Shown: positions 42,444 to 50,022 of the stretch, piece by piece | Position numbering within the stretch: the first letter of the stretch is position 1 | Layout: each line of letters starts with the position of its first letter | DNA from: Pseudoclavibacter helvolus | GTDB lineage: Bacteria; Actinomycetota; Actinomycetes; Actinomycetales; Microbacteriaceae | DNA length: 64,000 nucleotides | Assembly: GCF_014191305.1 (NCBI RefSeq) | Contig: NZ_JACHWJ010000002.1 | Span: 310,001 to 374,000 of the forward strand | Reading direction: 5' to 3' | The notes under the pieces: generated by a model | Databases searched by the model: none | Told to the model about the DNA's origin: nothing | What the model saw: the letters and a program-made list of their open reading frames with translations, nothing else | Translations under genes and position numbers: made by a program

Positions 42444-43885
42444 AGCTGCAGGTGCTGCTGCCCCTCATGCTGTTCGGTCTGCTCGCCATCGTCGCGATCA
42501 TCGTGCCGGCGAGCGAGGGCATCGCCGTGAACCGCACGCAGCAGCTCACTCTGCAGCGGGCGACCTCCATGGACCAGATCGTGCAGCGAGCAGAAGCGGC
42601 GGTCGCGAGCGACGACGCTGCCGGACTCGACCGTTACCTCGAGCGCTTCGCCGAGACCTACGGTGAAGCCGCGATGGTCGTCGACAGCGAAGGTCAGGTC
42701 GTGTCATCTGTCGGCGGCATCGAGATGGATGCGCGCGTCGCATCGCTTGTGCTCGCCGCGTCTCGCACGGTGCCCCAGCGTTCGATCCCGACCATCTACC
42801 CGTGGAGCGACGACACCCATCTTGTCGCCGAGCCCTTCGCGAACGGGTCGAGCGCAGCATCCGGTGCCGTTGTGCTCGAGGTGAACCAGGCGGAGGCCAA
42901 GGCCCAGATCGCGAGGTGGTGGGCGCTCGTCGCGCTCGCGGGCCTGCTCCTCTTGTTGCTGCTCTTCGCGGCGTCGCAGTTCTGGACGAGTTGGGTGCTG
43001 CGCCCCGTGCGCGCCCTCGACGCTGCGGCCAACGCGCTCGCGGAACAGCGCGAACCGGATCTCGAGGCGGCGACGGGTCCTCTCGAGCTGAGGCGCCTGT
43101 CGTCGTCGTTCGCTCGCATGTCGCGGGGTGTCGAGGATGCGCTCGAGCAGCAGCGTGGGTTCGTCGCGGAGGCGTCGCACCAGCTGCGCAACCCGCTTGC
43201 GGCGATCCGGCTTCGCATCGACGCCCTGCCGCGAGACGACGCTGACGAGGCGGACCTCGAGGCCGTGGGCGGTGACCTCGACCGGCTCGAGCACGTCGTC
43301 GACCGCATGCTCGTGCTGGCCAACGCCGAGCATCGCGCGACCGCTGAGGCGAGCGGCAGGCGCACCGGCTTCGCCGACGGCGCCGCCCGCGAGCACCTCA
43401 CGTCCGCTGCCATGCTCGCGGCGCCCCACGAGGGGCGCTTCCGTGAGGCCGGGATGCGGCTGCGCGTCGTCGGCGACGCTGAGGTGCGGGTCGCGTGCCG
43501 AAAGAGCGACCTGGAGGAGATCGTCGAGACGCTGCTCGACAACGCGCGGAAGTACGCGGGGGACGGAGCGGAGATCGTGGTGGGTTTTGTTCTCGCGAGT
43601 GACTCCGATGAGGATGCGCGCGAGGACGACGTTGACGACGGCGGCGGCGCGGCCGGGCGCGCGGTGCTCGAGATCAGCGACAACGGGCCCGGCGTCGACA
43701 GCGGCGAGCTCGCGCAGCTCGGCACGAGATTCTGGCGCTCGCCCGCGCACCGAGCCAAGCCGGGAACCGGGCTCGGCCTCGCCATCGTCGGCGAGCTCGC
43801 GAGGGCCAACCGGGCCAGCGTCGGCTACGACCGTGCGCCGGAGGGTGGGCTCCGGGTGCGGGTGAGCCTGGTGCGAACATGGTGA
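42440..43885 (+). CDS. Membrane-bound sensor histidine kinase
   Basis: A 481-aa kinase: N-terminal membrane segment (VLLPLMLFGLLAIVAIIV), an extracellular sensing region of about 120 residues, a second membrane segment (WWALVALAGLLLLLLLFA), a HAMP-like linker, then the H-box SHQLRNPLAAIRLRIDAL, the N-box LLDNARKYAG, and G-boxes ISDNGPGVD and GTGLGLAIVGELA. An Asp/Glu-rich insertion sits between N- and G1-boxes. The GTG start overlaps the regulator stop, and its own end overlaps the TAXI protein start by 7 bp. Confidence 0.93.
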   Translation: MKLQVLLPLMLFGLLAIVAIIVPASEGIAVNRTQQLTLQRATSMDQIVQRAEAAVASDDAAGLDRYLERFAETYGEAAMVVDSEGQVVSSVGGIEMDARVASLVLAASRTVPQRSIPTIYPWSDDTHLVAEPFANGSSAASGAVVLEVNQAEAKAQIARWWALVALAGLLLLLLLFAASQFWTSWVLRPVRALDAAANALAEQREPDLEAATGPLELRRLSSSFARMSRGVEDALEQQRGFVAEASHQLRNPLAAIRLRIDALPRDDADEADLEAVGGDLDRLEHVVDRMLVLANAEHRATAEASGRRTGFADGAAREHLTSAAMLAAPHEGRFREAGMRLRVVGDAEVRVACRKSDLEEIVETLLDNARKYAGDGAEIVVGFVLASDSDEDAREDDVDDGGGAAGRAVLEISDNGPGVDSGELAQLGTRFWRSPAHRAKPGTGLGLAIVGELARANRASVGYDRAPEGGLRVRVSLVRTW

Positions 43886-44817
43886 GCCTCACACGCCGCG
43901 GACTGCTGCTGGGGGCCGGGGCCGGGGTGGCCGCGGCCGCGACCCTTGCGCTCAGCGGGTGCTCGCTCGGCCAGGCGCCACAGCGTATCCGCATGGCCTG
44001 CGGCGAGCAAGGCGGCACCTACGTGCAGTTCGGCGAGCTGCTCCGCGACGCCCTCGACAAGGACGGCACGACGGGCCTCGAGGTCGTGACGACCGGCGGA
44101 AGCCTCGCCAACCTGGCGCTGTTGCAGGCGCGGGACGCCGAGCTTGCCATTGTGCTCGCCGACGCCGCCGCGATCGACGCGCAGAACAAGGTAGCCATCG
44201 GTCGCGTCTACCAGAACTACCTGCAGTGCTTCGTCCGCAGCGGCGGGCCGATCGGCGGTGTCGGGGACCTCGCCGGGCGCAGGGTCTCGGTCGGGGCGCC
44301 GCAGTCTGGCGCGGCGCTCACGGCCAGGCGCGTGCTCACCTCCCTTGGCCTCCTCGACGGGCCCGGCACAGCGGTTGTCTCCGAGCTCTACCTCGACGAG
44401 GCTATGGCCGCGATCGAAGCCGACGCGGTCGACGCGATCTTCTGGTCGGGAGGCCTGCCGTTGCCGGCCGTGCAGAACCTCGAAGCGGGTGTCGAACTCG
44501 TCGACCTCACGAGTGCCCTCCCGGCTCTCGAGGTTGAGTTCCCGGGCGTCTACACGCTCACGGCCGTCCCGGCGAGCACCTACGGGAGCGACGCCGCGGT
44601 GCCGGCGATTGGCGTCTCCAACTACCTCCTCGCCCGTCCCGACCTGCCGGATGACATCGCTGACTCGCTTGTCGACGTGCTCATCCGGGATGCAGCGCAG
44701 CTCGTTCCGGAGGGGTCGCTCGGAGTGCAGTACCTGACGGCCTCGAACCTCATCGACACGTCACCGATCGCGCTGCATCCGGCGGCCCAGCGCCGGTATC
44801 GCCAACTGTACGGGTAG
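43879..44817 (+). CDS. TAXI family solute-binding lipoprotein
   Basis: A 312-aa extracytoplasmic binding protein of the TAXI (TRAP-associated) family. It starts with a twin-arginine-like RRGLLLGAGAG followed by a lipobox (LALSGCSLG), then MACGEQGGTYVQFGELLRDA and VTTGGSLANLALLQARDAEL, typical of TAXI ligand sites. TAXI proteins normally feed a TRAP transporter (DctM/fused subunits), but none is present here. It overlaps the histidine kinase gene by 7 bp, so it may present ligand to the kinase instead of acting in transport. Confidence 0.88.
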   Translation: MVSLTRRGLLLGAGAGVAAAATLALSGCSLGQAPQRIRMACGEQGGTYVQFGELLRDALDKDGTTGLEVVTTGGSLANLALLQARDAELAIVLADAAAIDAQNKVAIGRVYQNYLQCFVRSGGPIGGVGDLAGRRVSVGAPQSGAALTARRVLTSLGLLDGPGTAVVSELYLDEAMAAIEADAVDAIFWSGGLPLPAVQNLEAGVELVDLTSALPALEVEFPGVYTLTAVPASTYGSDAAVPAIGVSNYLLARPDLPDDIADSLVDVLIRDAAQLVPEGSLGVQYLTASNLIDTSPIALHPAAQRRYRQLYG

Positions 44818-44839
44818 GGCACTAGCCCAGGCGGTGCCG

Positions 44840-46111
44840 TTAGCCGAGGAAGGCGTGCGCGATCGTGAAGATGGTGACGCCGGCGAGCGCCCCCACGATG
44901 GTGCCGTTGAGGCGGATGTACTGCAGGTCGCGCCCCACCATGAGCTCGATCTTCTCACTTGTCTCCTCGGCGTCCCAGCTCGCGACCGTGTCGGAGATGA
45001 TCGACGAGATCTCGTGCCGGTACCGGTCGACGAGGAACACGGCGGCGTCGGTGACCCACGTGTTCACGCGCTGCTGGAGCTGCGCATCCGTCGTCAGCCG
45101 CTGGCCGATGTCGACGAGGGCCGCCGTGGCCCGCGTGCGGAGGGCGCTCTCTGGGTCCGCGAGCGAGCGGATGAGCCCGGTCTTGGCGGCGTTCCACGCC
45201 TCGGCCGCGAGCTCGCGCATGCGGGGGCTGTCGAAGATGTTCCCCTTCGCGCCCTCGAAGCGAGCGATGAGCTCGGGGTCGTGCTGCAGCTGGTCCGAGA
45301 GGCGGGCCAGGTAGCCGTCGATCGCGGCTCGTGCGGGATGCGCGTCGTCGGCCCGAACGGCGGCTACGAACTTTACGGCCTCGTTGTAGGCAGTGTTGTC
45401 GACGAGCCGCGTCGCGACCGACGGCACCCAGGACGGCAGGCGCCGCGAGACGAGGCCGTCGAACGCGCCCTGGTTAGCGGCGAGCCAGGCTGCGGCGCTG
45501 TCGGCGGCAAGGTCGACGGCCCCGCGATGCGCGCCGGTGGCGACGACGCGCGACATCCACTCGCCGAGCGGAGGGGCCCACTGCGGCTCCACGAGGTGCT
45601 CGCGGGCCAGGTCCTCGATGAGGCCCTGTACGTCGTCGTCGCTGAGCGCCTCGAGCACACCCGTCGCCATGATCGACGCCTCGGAGGCGATGCGCTCTGC
45701 ATGCTCCGGTTGCTCGATCCACTCTCCGAGGCGAGACGCGATCGACGTTGCCTGAAGCTTCGTGCGGACGACGTCGCCGCGCAGGAACTCGGTCTCGACG
45801 AACTCGCCGAGCGTCCGGCCGATCTCGTCCTTGCGTTTCGGGATGATCGCAGTGTGCGGGATCGGGATCCCGAGCGGGTGCCGGAACAGGGCCGTGACGG
45901 CGAACCAGTCTGCGAGCGCGCCGACCATGCCGCCCTCGGCCGCGGCACGCACGTACGCAAACGCGGGAACGTCGCGCTGCAGCGCGAAGGCGACCACGAA
46001 GACGACCGCCATGAAGAGGAGCGCCCCGAGGGCAACGGCCTTCATGACCCGCAAGCTGCGTCGTCGCTCCTGGTCGGCAGGACTCAGGAGCTCGGTCGGG
46101 GTGCGCGACAT
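44840..46111 (-). CDS. DUF445 family membrane protein
   Basis: A 423-aa DUF445 protein: two hydrophobic segments near the N-terminus (MKAVALGALLFMAVVFVVAF and the EGGMVGALADWFAVTALF motif), the conserved HPLGIPIPHTAIIPKRKDEI, a long helical middle and a C-terminal membrane anchor (LNGTIVGALAGVTIFTIAHA). The family sits in the envelope and has no defined reaction. I start it at 46111; longer upstream codons would run into the next gene's promoter. It is monocistronic and convergent with the TAXI operon. Confidence 0.88.
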   Translation of the reverse strand: MSRTPTELLSPADQERRRSLRVMKAVALGALLFMAVVFVVAFALQRDVPAFAYVRAAAEGGMVGALADWFAVTALFRHPLGIPIPHTAIIPKRKDEIGRTLGEFVETEFLRGDVVRTKLQATSIASRLGEWIEQPEHAERIASEASIMATGVLEALSDDDVQGLIEDLAREHLVEPQWAPPLGEWMSRVVATGAHRGAVDLAADSAAAWLAANQGAFDGLVSRRLPSWVPSVATRLVDNTAYNEAVKFVAAVRADDAHPARAAIDGYLARLSDQLQHDPELIARFEGAKGNIFDSPRMRELAAEAWNAAKTGLIRSLADPESALRTRATAALVDIGQRLTTDAQLQQRVNTWVTDAAVFLVDRYRHEISSIISDTVASWDAEETSEKIELMVGRDLQYIRLNGTIVGALAGVTIFTIAHAFLG

Positions 46112-46217
46112 GCGGTCATCCTCGCACGCGCGAGCCGGGCGGGAGCCGCGCGCCGCCCCGGGTCCCGCGCGGGTCTCCGGGGATTCGCGCGCCAACGCAG
46201 TTCGGCAGACTGGATGC

Positions 46218-46505
46218 ATGACCCCACACCCCCAGCGTTCGTTCCGGTCCGCCGCTGACGGGTCCTCCGCGACGTCATTCATGTGGTGGGTGGTGTTCCT
46301 ACTCATCGGGGCCCTGAGCGGAATCGTCTCGTCGCTCGCCTCAGCGCAGCTGGCTCTCGTCACGGACCATCAGGAGACGTTGGGCGTTGTGCTCTGGGTC
46401 TCGCTCATCGTCTGTGGGGTGTGTGGCGTCGGCGCGTTTGCCGCGTTCGTCCGTACGTTCTACGTGCTGCTCGACCGGAGTGACCGGCGCTGGAGCGGGG
46501 AGTAG
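46218..46505 (+). CDS. Small two-helix membrane protein, unknown function
   Basis: A 95-aa protein with two clear membrane segments (FMWWVVFLLIGALSGIVSSL and VVLWVSLIVCGVCGVGAFAA) and charged ends. No family is recognised. It is divergent from the DUF445 gene (106-bp gap), and the ATG at 46218 is preceded by only a weak ribosome site. Such small membrane proteins are common in Microbacteriaceae. Confidence 0.6.
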   Translation: MTPHPQRSFRSAADGSSATSFMWWVVFLLIGALSGIVSSLASAQLALVTDHQETLGVVLWVSLIVCGVCGVGAFAAFVRTFYVLLDRSDRRWSGE

Positions 46506-46543
46506 CCGCGCGGGTCAGTCTGCTTCTGGCCTCGGTGGCTGAC

Positions 46544-46606
46544 GGTGCCCGGTGCCCGGTGCCCGGTGTTCTAGGTCGCTGATGGTCTGGGTCGCTCATG
46601 GTCTGG
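46544..46606. repeat. Short tandem repeats between small ORFs
   Basis: GGTGCCC three times (46544-46564), then two copies of a 16-bp unit GTCGCT(G/C)ATGGTCTGG (46575-46606). They lie in the 176-bp gap between two small ORFs. Confidence 0.85.
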
Positions 46607-46681
46607 GGTGCTGACCGAATCGGGCGATCTCCGTCGCGCAGCCGACGCGGCGGCCCGGGCGGATTTCGTACGGTTGAGCGC

Positions 46682-46888
46682 GTGGATCTCTCGTCGATGA
46701 ACATGGGAGCGGTCGTCGCATCCGTCACGTGGATCGGGTTCGTGCCGTGGACTCGGCTGAGGCGCCAGCGCGAACTTGAGGCTCAGGTCCAGGTCCAGGT
46801 CCAGGTCCAGGCCCAGCCCCAGGCCCAGCAGGTGGCAGGGCGGTCAGAAGCCGGGGGAACGGGCGAGGAGCCGACCTCAACGCCCTAG
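46682..46888 (+). CDS. Small hypothetical protein with Gln-Val/Gln-Ala repeat tail
   Basis: A possible 68-aa protein starting at a GTG: a short hydrophobic part (MGAVVASVTWIGFVPWTR) followed by QVQVQVQVQAQPQAQQ encoded by the hexamer CAGGTC repeated (46784-46830). No family is recognised, and the ribosome site is weak (GTTGAGC). It may be a membrane micro-protein with an unstable tail, or non-coding repeat sequence. Confidence 0.35.
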   Translation: MDLSSMNMGAVVASVTWIGFVPWTRLRRQRELEAQVQVQVQVQAQPQAQQVAGRSEAGGTGEEPTSTP

Positions 46889-47187
46889 CGTGAGCTCGGC
46901 TGGCGTGAGCGCCTCGTGCTTCACGACGCGGGGTAGGAAGGTCATCGCATCAGCGTAGGACGCTGGCTCTTCCCTCTTCTGTTCGGACGGTCCTGCTCTG
47001 TTCGGAGGGACCCGTGAGCAAGATCTCGCGATGGGCTGCTCGCGGATTTACCCTGCTCACCAGGGGATACTGCGCGTCGTGATTTTCTGTCGTAAGTAGA
47101 TACGAGTTTGTCGTAGAAATCCTGGTCAATACCTAGTTTTTGGCGCGGTCCAGTGCTAAGCTGATGGTGATCTTGGGGGAGGTTATC
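46889..47187. other. AT-richer intergenic region upstream of the DUF222-HNH gene
   Basis: No gene of useful length is supported. There is a direct repeat TCTGTTCGGA(C/G)GG and, from about 47085, clearly AT-richer sequence (TTTTCTGTCGTAAG, TCGTAGAAATC) that probably holds the DUF222-HNH promoter. A GGGGGAGG ribosome site ends it. Confidence 0.5.
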
Positions 47188-48732
47188 GTGGCATCGGAGT
47201 CAGTGCAGGAGACGCATCGTCAGTCGTCGCATGAGACGGCTGTTGTGGATGCGCTTCTTGAGGCTCGGGCGCAGCTTTCGGGGGTTCCTGACGCTGAGAT
47301 CGTGGTGATGGTGCACGAGTTGGTGGCTCGGCGTCGGGTTCTGGACGCGGCGCTGGTGGAAGTGGCTGGCGAGTTGCTGCGTCGGGAGGGCGAGACGCCG
47401 CGGTCGGAGACGGTCGCGCGGAAGGCGGGGTTCCGGAACTTGCCTGCGATGTTCGAGCAGGTGCTTGGCGTGAAGCCGGTTGAGGCGAACATGCTTGTGA
47501 AGGTGGCCGAGGCGACGCGGGGGCGGATGAGTTTCTCGGGCGAGCCGATCCCGGCCGCGTATGCGGAGGTGTCGCGTGCCGTCGCGTCTGGTGTGATGTC
47601 GGTGGCGCAGGCCTCGGCGATCACGAAGGGCTTGGAGCAGACCCGGAACCGGGTGGACGTCGAGGACGTCGCGCGGGCGGAGGTCGAGCTGGTGGCGTCG
47701 GCGTGTGGGCTGAACCCGGAGGACGAGCAGCCGGCGGTACCGAAGGTTCTGGAGGTGCAGGCCGCGACGTGGGTGTCGTGCCTGGATCCGGACGGTGACG
47801 AGCCTCGGGCGGAGAAGGTCGCGGAAGAGCGCGGCTTGTGGTGGGTGCGGCGCGCTGATGGTGCGATCGCGGGGAAGTTCGTCGCGACGCCCGAGCAGGG
47901 CGAGCAACTGATCTCGGTGCTGGACGCGCTCCTCGCGCCCCGCCGGAAGGTCGAGTTCCCCGCAGCATCCGAGTGCGGGGAGCCACACGCGCCAGCGCTC
48001 GGAGCCAACGAACTCCCACTGGCTGACACCCAAGTCGAAGACGGCTCCGATAGCCCCGAAGGGTCCGACACCTCCGACACCTCCGACGCGATCGGCGAAG
48101 TTCCGCTGGTGGACCCACGCTCGATCGAGCAGCGGCGGATCGACGCGCTCGACATGATCCTCCGCTGCTACGCGGAATCTCCCGACGCGCCCCGCACAGG
48201 CGGTGAAGCGCCCACAATCGTGATCGTCACCGCCGAAACCGGCTTGGCAGGAGAAGCAGAACGCCCCGAAGACGTGCCCCACCTCGAGCGCACGGGAGAG
48301 CCCATCCCGCCATCGTTCGCGGCCAAGACCATGTGCGACGGCTTCATCCGAATCGCTACGCGAACCGCCACCGGGGAGATCCTCGAGCTCGGCCGCAAGC
48401 AGCGCCTCTTCACCACGGCCCAACGCCGAGCGATCTTCGTCCGCGACCGACACTGCCGAGCCCCCGGGTGCGGAGCCCCAGCACGCTGGTGCGAAGCGCA
48501 CCACGCTGTGCCCTGGAGTGAAGGCGGCCCGACCGACGTGAAGGACGGCATCTTGCTGTGCTCGTTCCACCACCACGAAGTCCACCGGAGCAGGCTCACC
48601 CTCATCCTCGGCCCCGACGGCCGCTGGAGAGTCGTCGCGACCGTCGGCCACCACGTACGGCGCCGAAACCCACGACGACGCACCTACGAGAGCACCGACG
48701 CCCCACGCCCCGAATGGAACCGCAGAACATGA
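47188..48732 (+). CDS. DUF222 and HNH endonuclease signature protein
   Basis: A 514-aa protein of the large actinobacterial DUF222-HNH family: an N-terminal helical DUF222 domain (about residues 20-350) and a C-terminal HNH nuclease (about 430-495) with CRAPGCGAPARWCEAHHAVP, WSEGGPTDVKDGILLCSFHH and the final HHHEVH. Function is unknown; members are often multi-copy and suspected to be mobile or domesticated nucleases. The GTG at 47188 is chosen because GGGGGAGG precedes it by 5 nt. A Ser/Asp-rich linker (GSDSPEGSDTSDTSDA) lies in the middle. A nonamer tandem repeat follows. Confidence 0.9.
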   Translation: MASESVQETHRQSSHETAVVDALLEARAQLSGVPDAEIVVMVHELVARRRVLDAALVEVAGELLRREGETPRSETVARKAGFRNLPAMFEQVLGVKPVEANMLVKVAEATRGRMSFSGEPIPAAYAEVSRAVASGVMSVAQASAITKGLEQTRNRVDVEDVARAEVELVASACGLNPEDEQPAVPKVLEVQAATWVSCLDPDGDEPRAEKVAEERGLWWVRRADGAIAGKFVATPEQGEQLISVLDALLAPRRKVEFPAASECGEPHAPALGANELPLADTQVEDGSDSPEGSDTSDTSDAIGEVPLVDPRSIEQRRIDALDMILRCYAESPDAPRTGGEAPTIVIVTAETGLAGEAERPEDVPHLERTGEPIPPSFAAKTMCDGFIRIATRTATGEILELGRKQRLFTTAQRRAIFVRDRHCRAPGCGAPARWCEAHHAVPWSEGGPTDVKDGILLCSFHHHEVHRSRLTLILGPDGRWRVVATVGHHVRRRNPRRRTYESTDAPRPEWNRRT

Positions 48733-48780
48733 AATCTGGATCCGGAACCACGAAACATGAAGTTGCAGGATCCGAAACCG

Positions 48781-48861
48781 TCGGAGCCGTCAGAACAGTC
48801 GGAACCGTCGGAACCGTCGGAACCGTCGGAACCGTCGGAACCGTCGGATCGGTCAGATCGA
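48781..48861. repeat. Tandem repeat of the 9-bp unit TCGGAACCG
   Basis: Nine consecutive 9-bp units, the central five perfect (48799-48843) and the outer ones degenerate, 48 bp after the DUF222-HNH stop. Because the unit is a multiple of three, it leaves open frames on both strands, but no gene is convincing. The remaining bases to 48961 hold a short hairpin at about 48931-48947. Confidence 0.85.
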
Positions 48862-48961
48862 GCCGCCGACCAACGCGAAAGTGCCGCCGAGATCACGAGG
48901 ACCAGGGCGGCACCGGTTGCTGTCCAACTCCGCTCAGGAAGAGCGGGGTGCAGCAGCGCGA

Positions 48962-49099
48962 CTAGAGCTGCGGCTGACGAGTGTTGTAGCCGAAGCGCGT
49001 GGGGCGCTGCGCGTACCCATCCTTGCGGACGGCGCGAACAGTCTCAGCGGCGAAGGCGACAACCGCCACAACCCCGATACCAATAGCAAGAAGTTCCAT
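48962..49099 (-). CDS. Micro-membrane protein of 45 aa, paralogue of the one at 51.6 kb
   Basis: The sequence encodes one membrane helix (LLAIGIGVVAVVAFAAETV), a basic turn and a C-terminus DGYAQRPTRFGYNTRQPQ. The start ATGGAACT is preceded by CACGGAGGTGG, an excellent ribosome site. The protein at 51584-51730 shares the start MEL, the helix, the DGYxxRP motif and the RQPQ end, as well as the leader sequence and a GCGATTGGAT element 27-28 nt upstream of the shared CACGGAGGTGG. Conservation of both protein ends and the leader shows that it is a real gene. Function unknown. Confidence 0.75.
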   Translation of the reverse strand: MELLAIGIGVVAVVAFAAETVRAVRKDGYAQRPTRFGYNTRQPQL

Positions 49100-49206
49100 G
49101 AGTCCACCTCCGTGATCTGCCGGCAGGCGCCGGATATTGCAATCCAATCGCAAACGCCCGGGCGTGTCGCGGTCCACTCGGGGGTCACTGGACTGGTCGC
49201 CGCAGG

Positions 49207-50022
49207 TCAGCCCGCGACTCCGGCCAGCCACTCCTCGAGGAACACCGCAACGCCGTCATCCGTGTTGCTCGGAATCACCGACTCCACCACCGCCAGCGCC
49301 TCGGGGCGCGCGTTCGCGACGGCGATCGGATGGCCGACAACCTCAAACGCGGGCAGGTCGTTGTAGTTGTCGCCGAAGTAGTAGAGGTCCTCGCGACCGA
49401 CACCCAGCTGCTGCGCTACCGCGAGCAGGCCCGTCCCCTTCGAGCAGTCGGCGTTCGCGATCTCCAGGTACGTGTCCTTCGACCGGTAGCTCACCACCCC
49501 GGGGTGCCCGGCGAGCGCCGCCTCGAGCGCATCCACGAGCGCGGGGTCGCCCATGCACATGACCTTGTGCGGGGGAGTCGCATCCACGCCCCCGGAAGCG
49601 ACGAACTCCAGCGTCGAAGCCGCCTCTGGATGCACCCACGTGTGGGTGCGCTCACGGTCCGTCCACTCGTCCTCACCCCACGTGTACCAGTGCTCCCCGG
49701 CGAAGAAGCTCGCGTGCAAGCCAGTGCCCTCGCAGTGCTCGGCGATGAACCGCGCATCAGATGGCGAGATCGGCACGTCGTGCTGCACCTCACCGCTGCC
49801 CGAGAGCACCAGCCCGCCGTTGAAGGCCACGAGCGGCGACCCGATTCCCCCGTACAGGCGCTCAAGGACGCGCATCGACTCGGGCGGGCGCGACGAGCAG
49901 AGTACGAAGTGGTGACCAGCTGCTCGCACCGCCCTGATCGCCTCGATTGTGCGGGGGGTGAGCGTGCGCTGAGCACCCGGCAGGGTGCCGTCGATGTCGC
50001 TGATGAAGAGAGCCATAGTCAC
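49207..50022 (-). CDS. HAD superfamily hydrolase (Cof/sugar-phosphatase type)
   Basis: A 271-aa haloacid-dehalogenase phosphatase of the Cof subfamily. Motif I is FISDIDGTLPGAQRTL with the Asp nucleophile, motif II is VLCSSRPPES, and the C-terminal motifs are CSKGTGLLAVAQQLGV and YYFGDNYNDLPAFEVVGHPI. It dephosphorylates small phosphorylated metabolites. The GTG start overlaps the MocR gene stop (GTGA); an ATG two codons later is possible. It is co-transcribed with MocR. Confidence 0.9.
   Translation of the reverse strand: MTMALFISDIDGTLPGAQRTLTPRTIEAIRAVRAAGHHFVLCSSRPPESMRVLERLYGGIGSPLVAFNGGLVLSGSGEVQHDVPISPSDARFIAEHCEGTGLHASFFAGEHWYTWGEDEWTDRERTHTWVHPEAASTLEFVASGGVDATPPHKVMCMGDPALVDALEAALAGHPGVVSYRSKDTYLEIANADCSKGTGLLAVAQQLGVGREDLYYFGDNYNDLPAFEVVGHPIAVANARPEALAVVESVIPSNTDDGVAVFLEEWLAGVAG

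Noticed and set aside
43879-44817. Complete TRAP transporter locus
   Set aside because: Only the TAXI binding protein is present; no DctQ/DctM or fused membrane subunit lies nearby.
46877-46945. 22-codon minus-strand ORF starting MTFLPRVVKHEALTPAEL
   Set aside because: It looks protein-like, but it is too short to judge, has no clear ribosome site and overlaps the end of another weak ORF.
47200-48654. 484-codon minus-strand frame opposite the DUF222-HNH gene
   Set aside because: Shadow; the HNH and DUF222 motifs are on the plus strand.
48781-48861. CRISPR array
   Set aside because: The units are 9 bp, head to tail, with no spacers; it is a simple tandem repeat. The other arrays in the window are also spacer-less.
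48757-49086. 109-codon plus-strand ORF with SEP repeats
   Set aside because: It is generated by the 9-bp tandem repeat, has no ribosome site, and overlaps the better supported micro-protein gene on the other strand.
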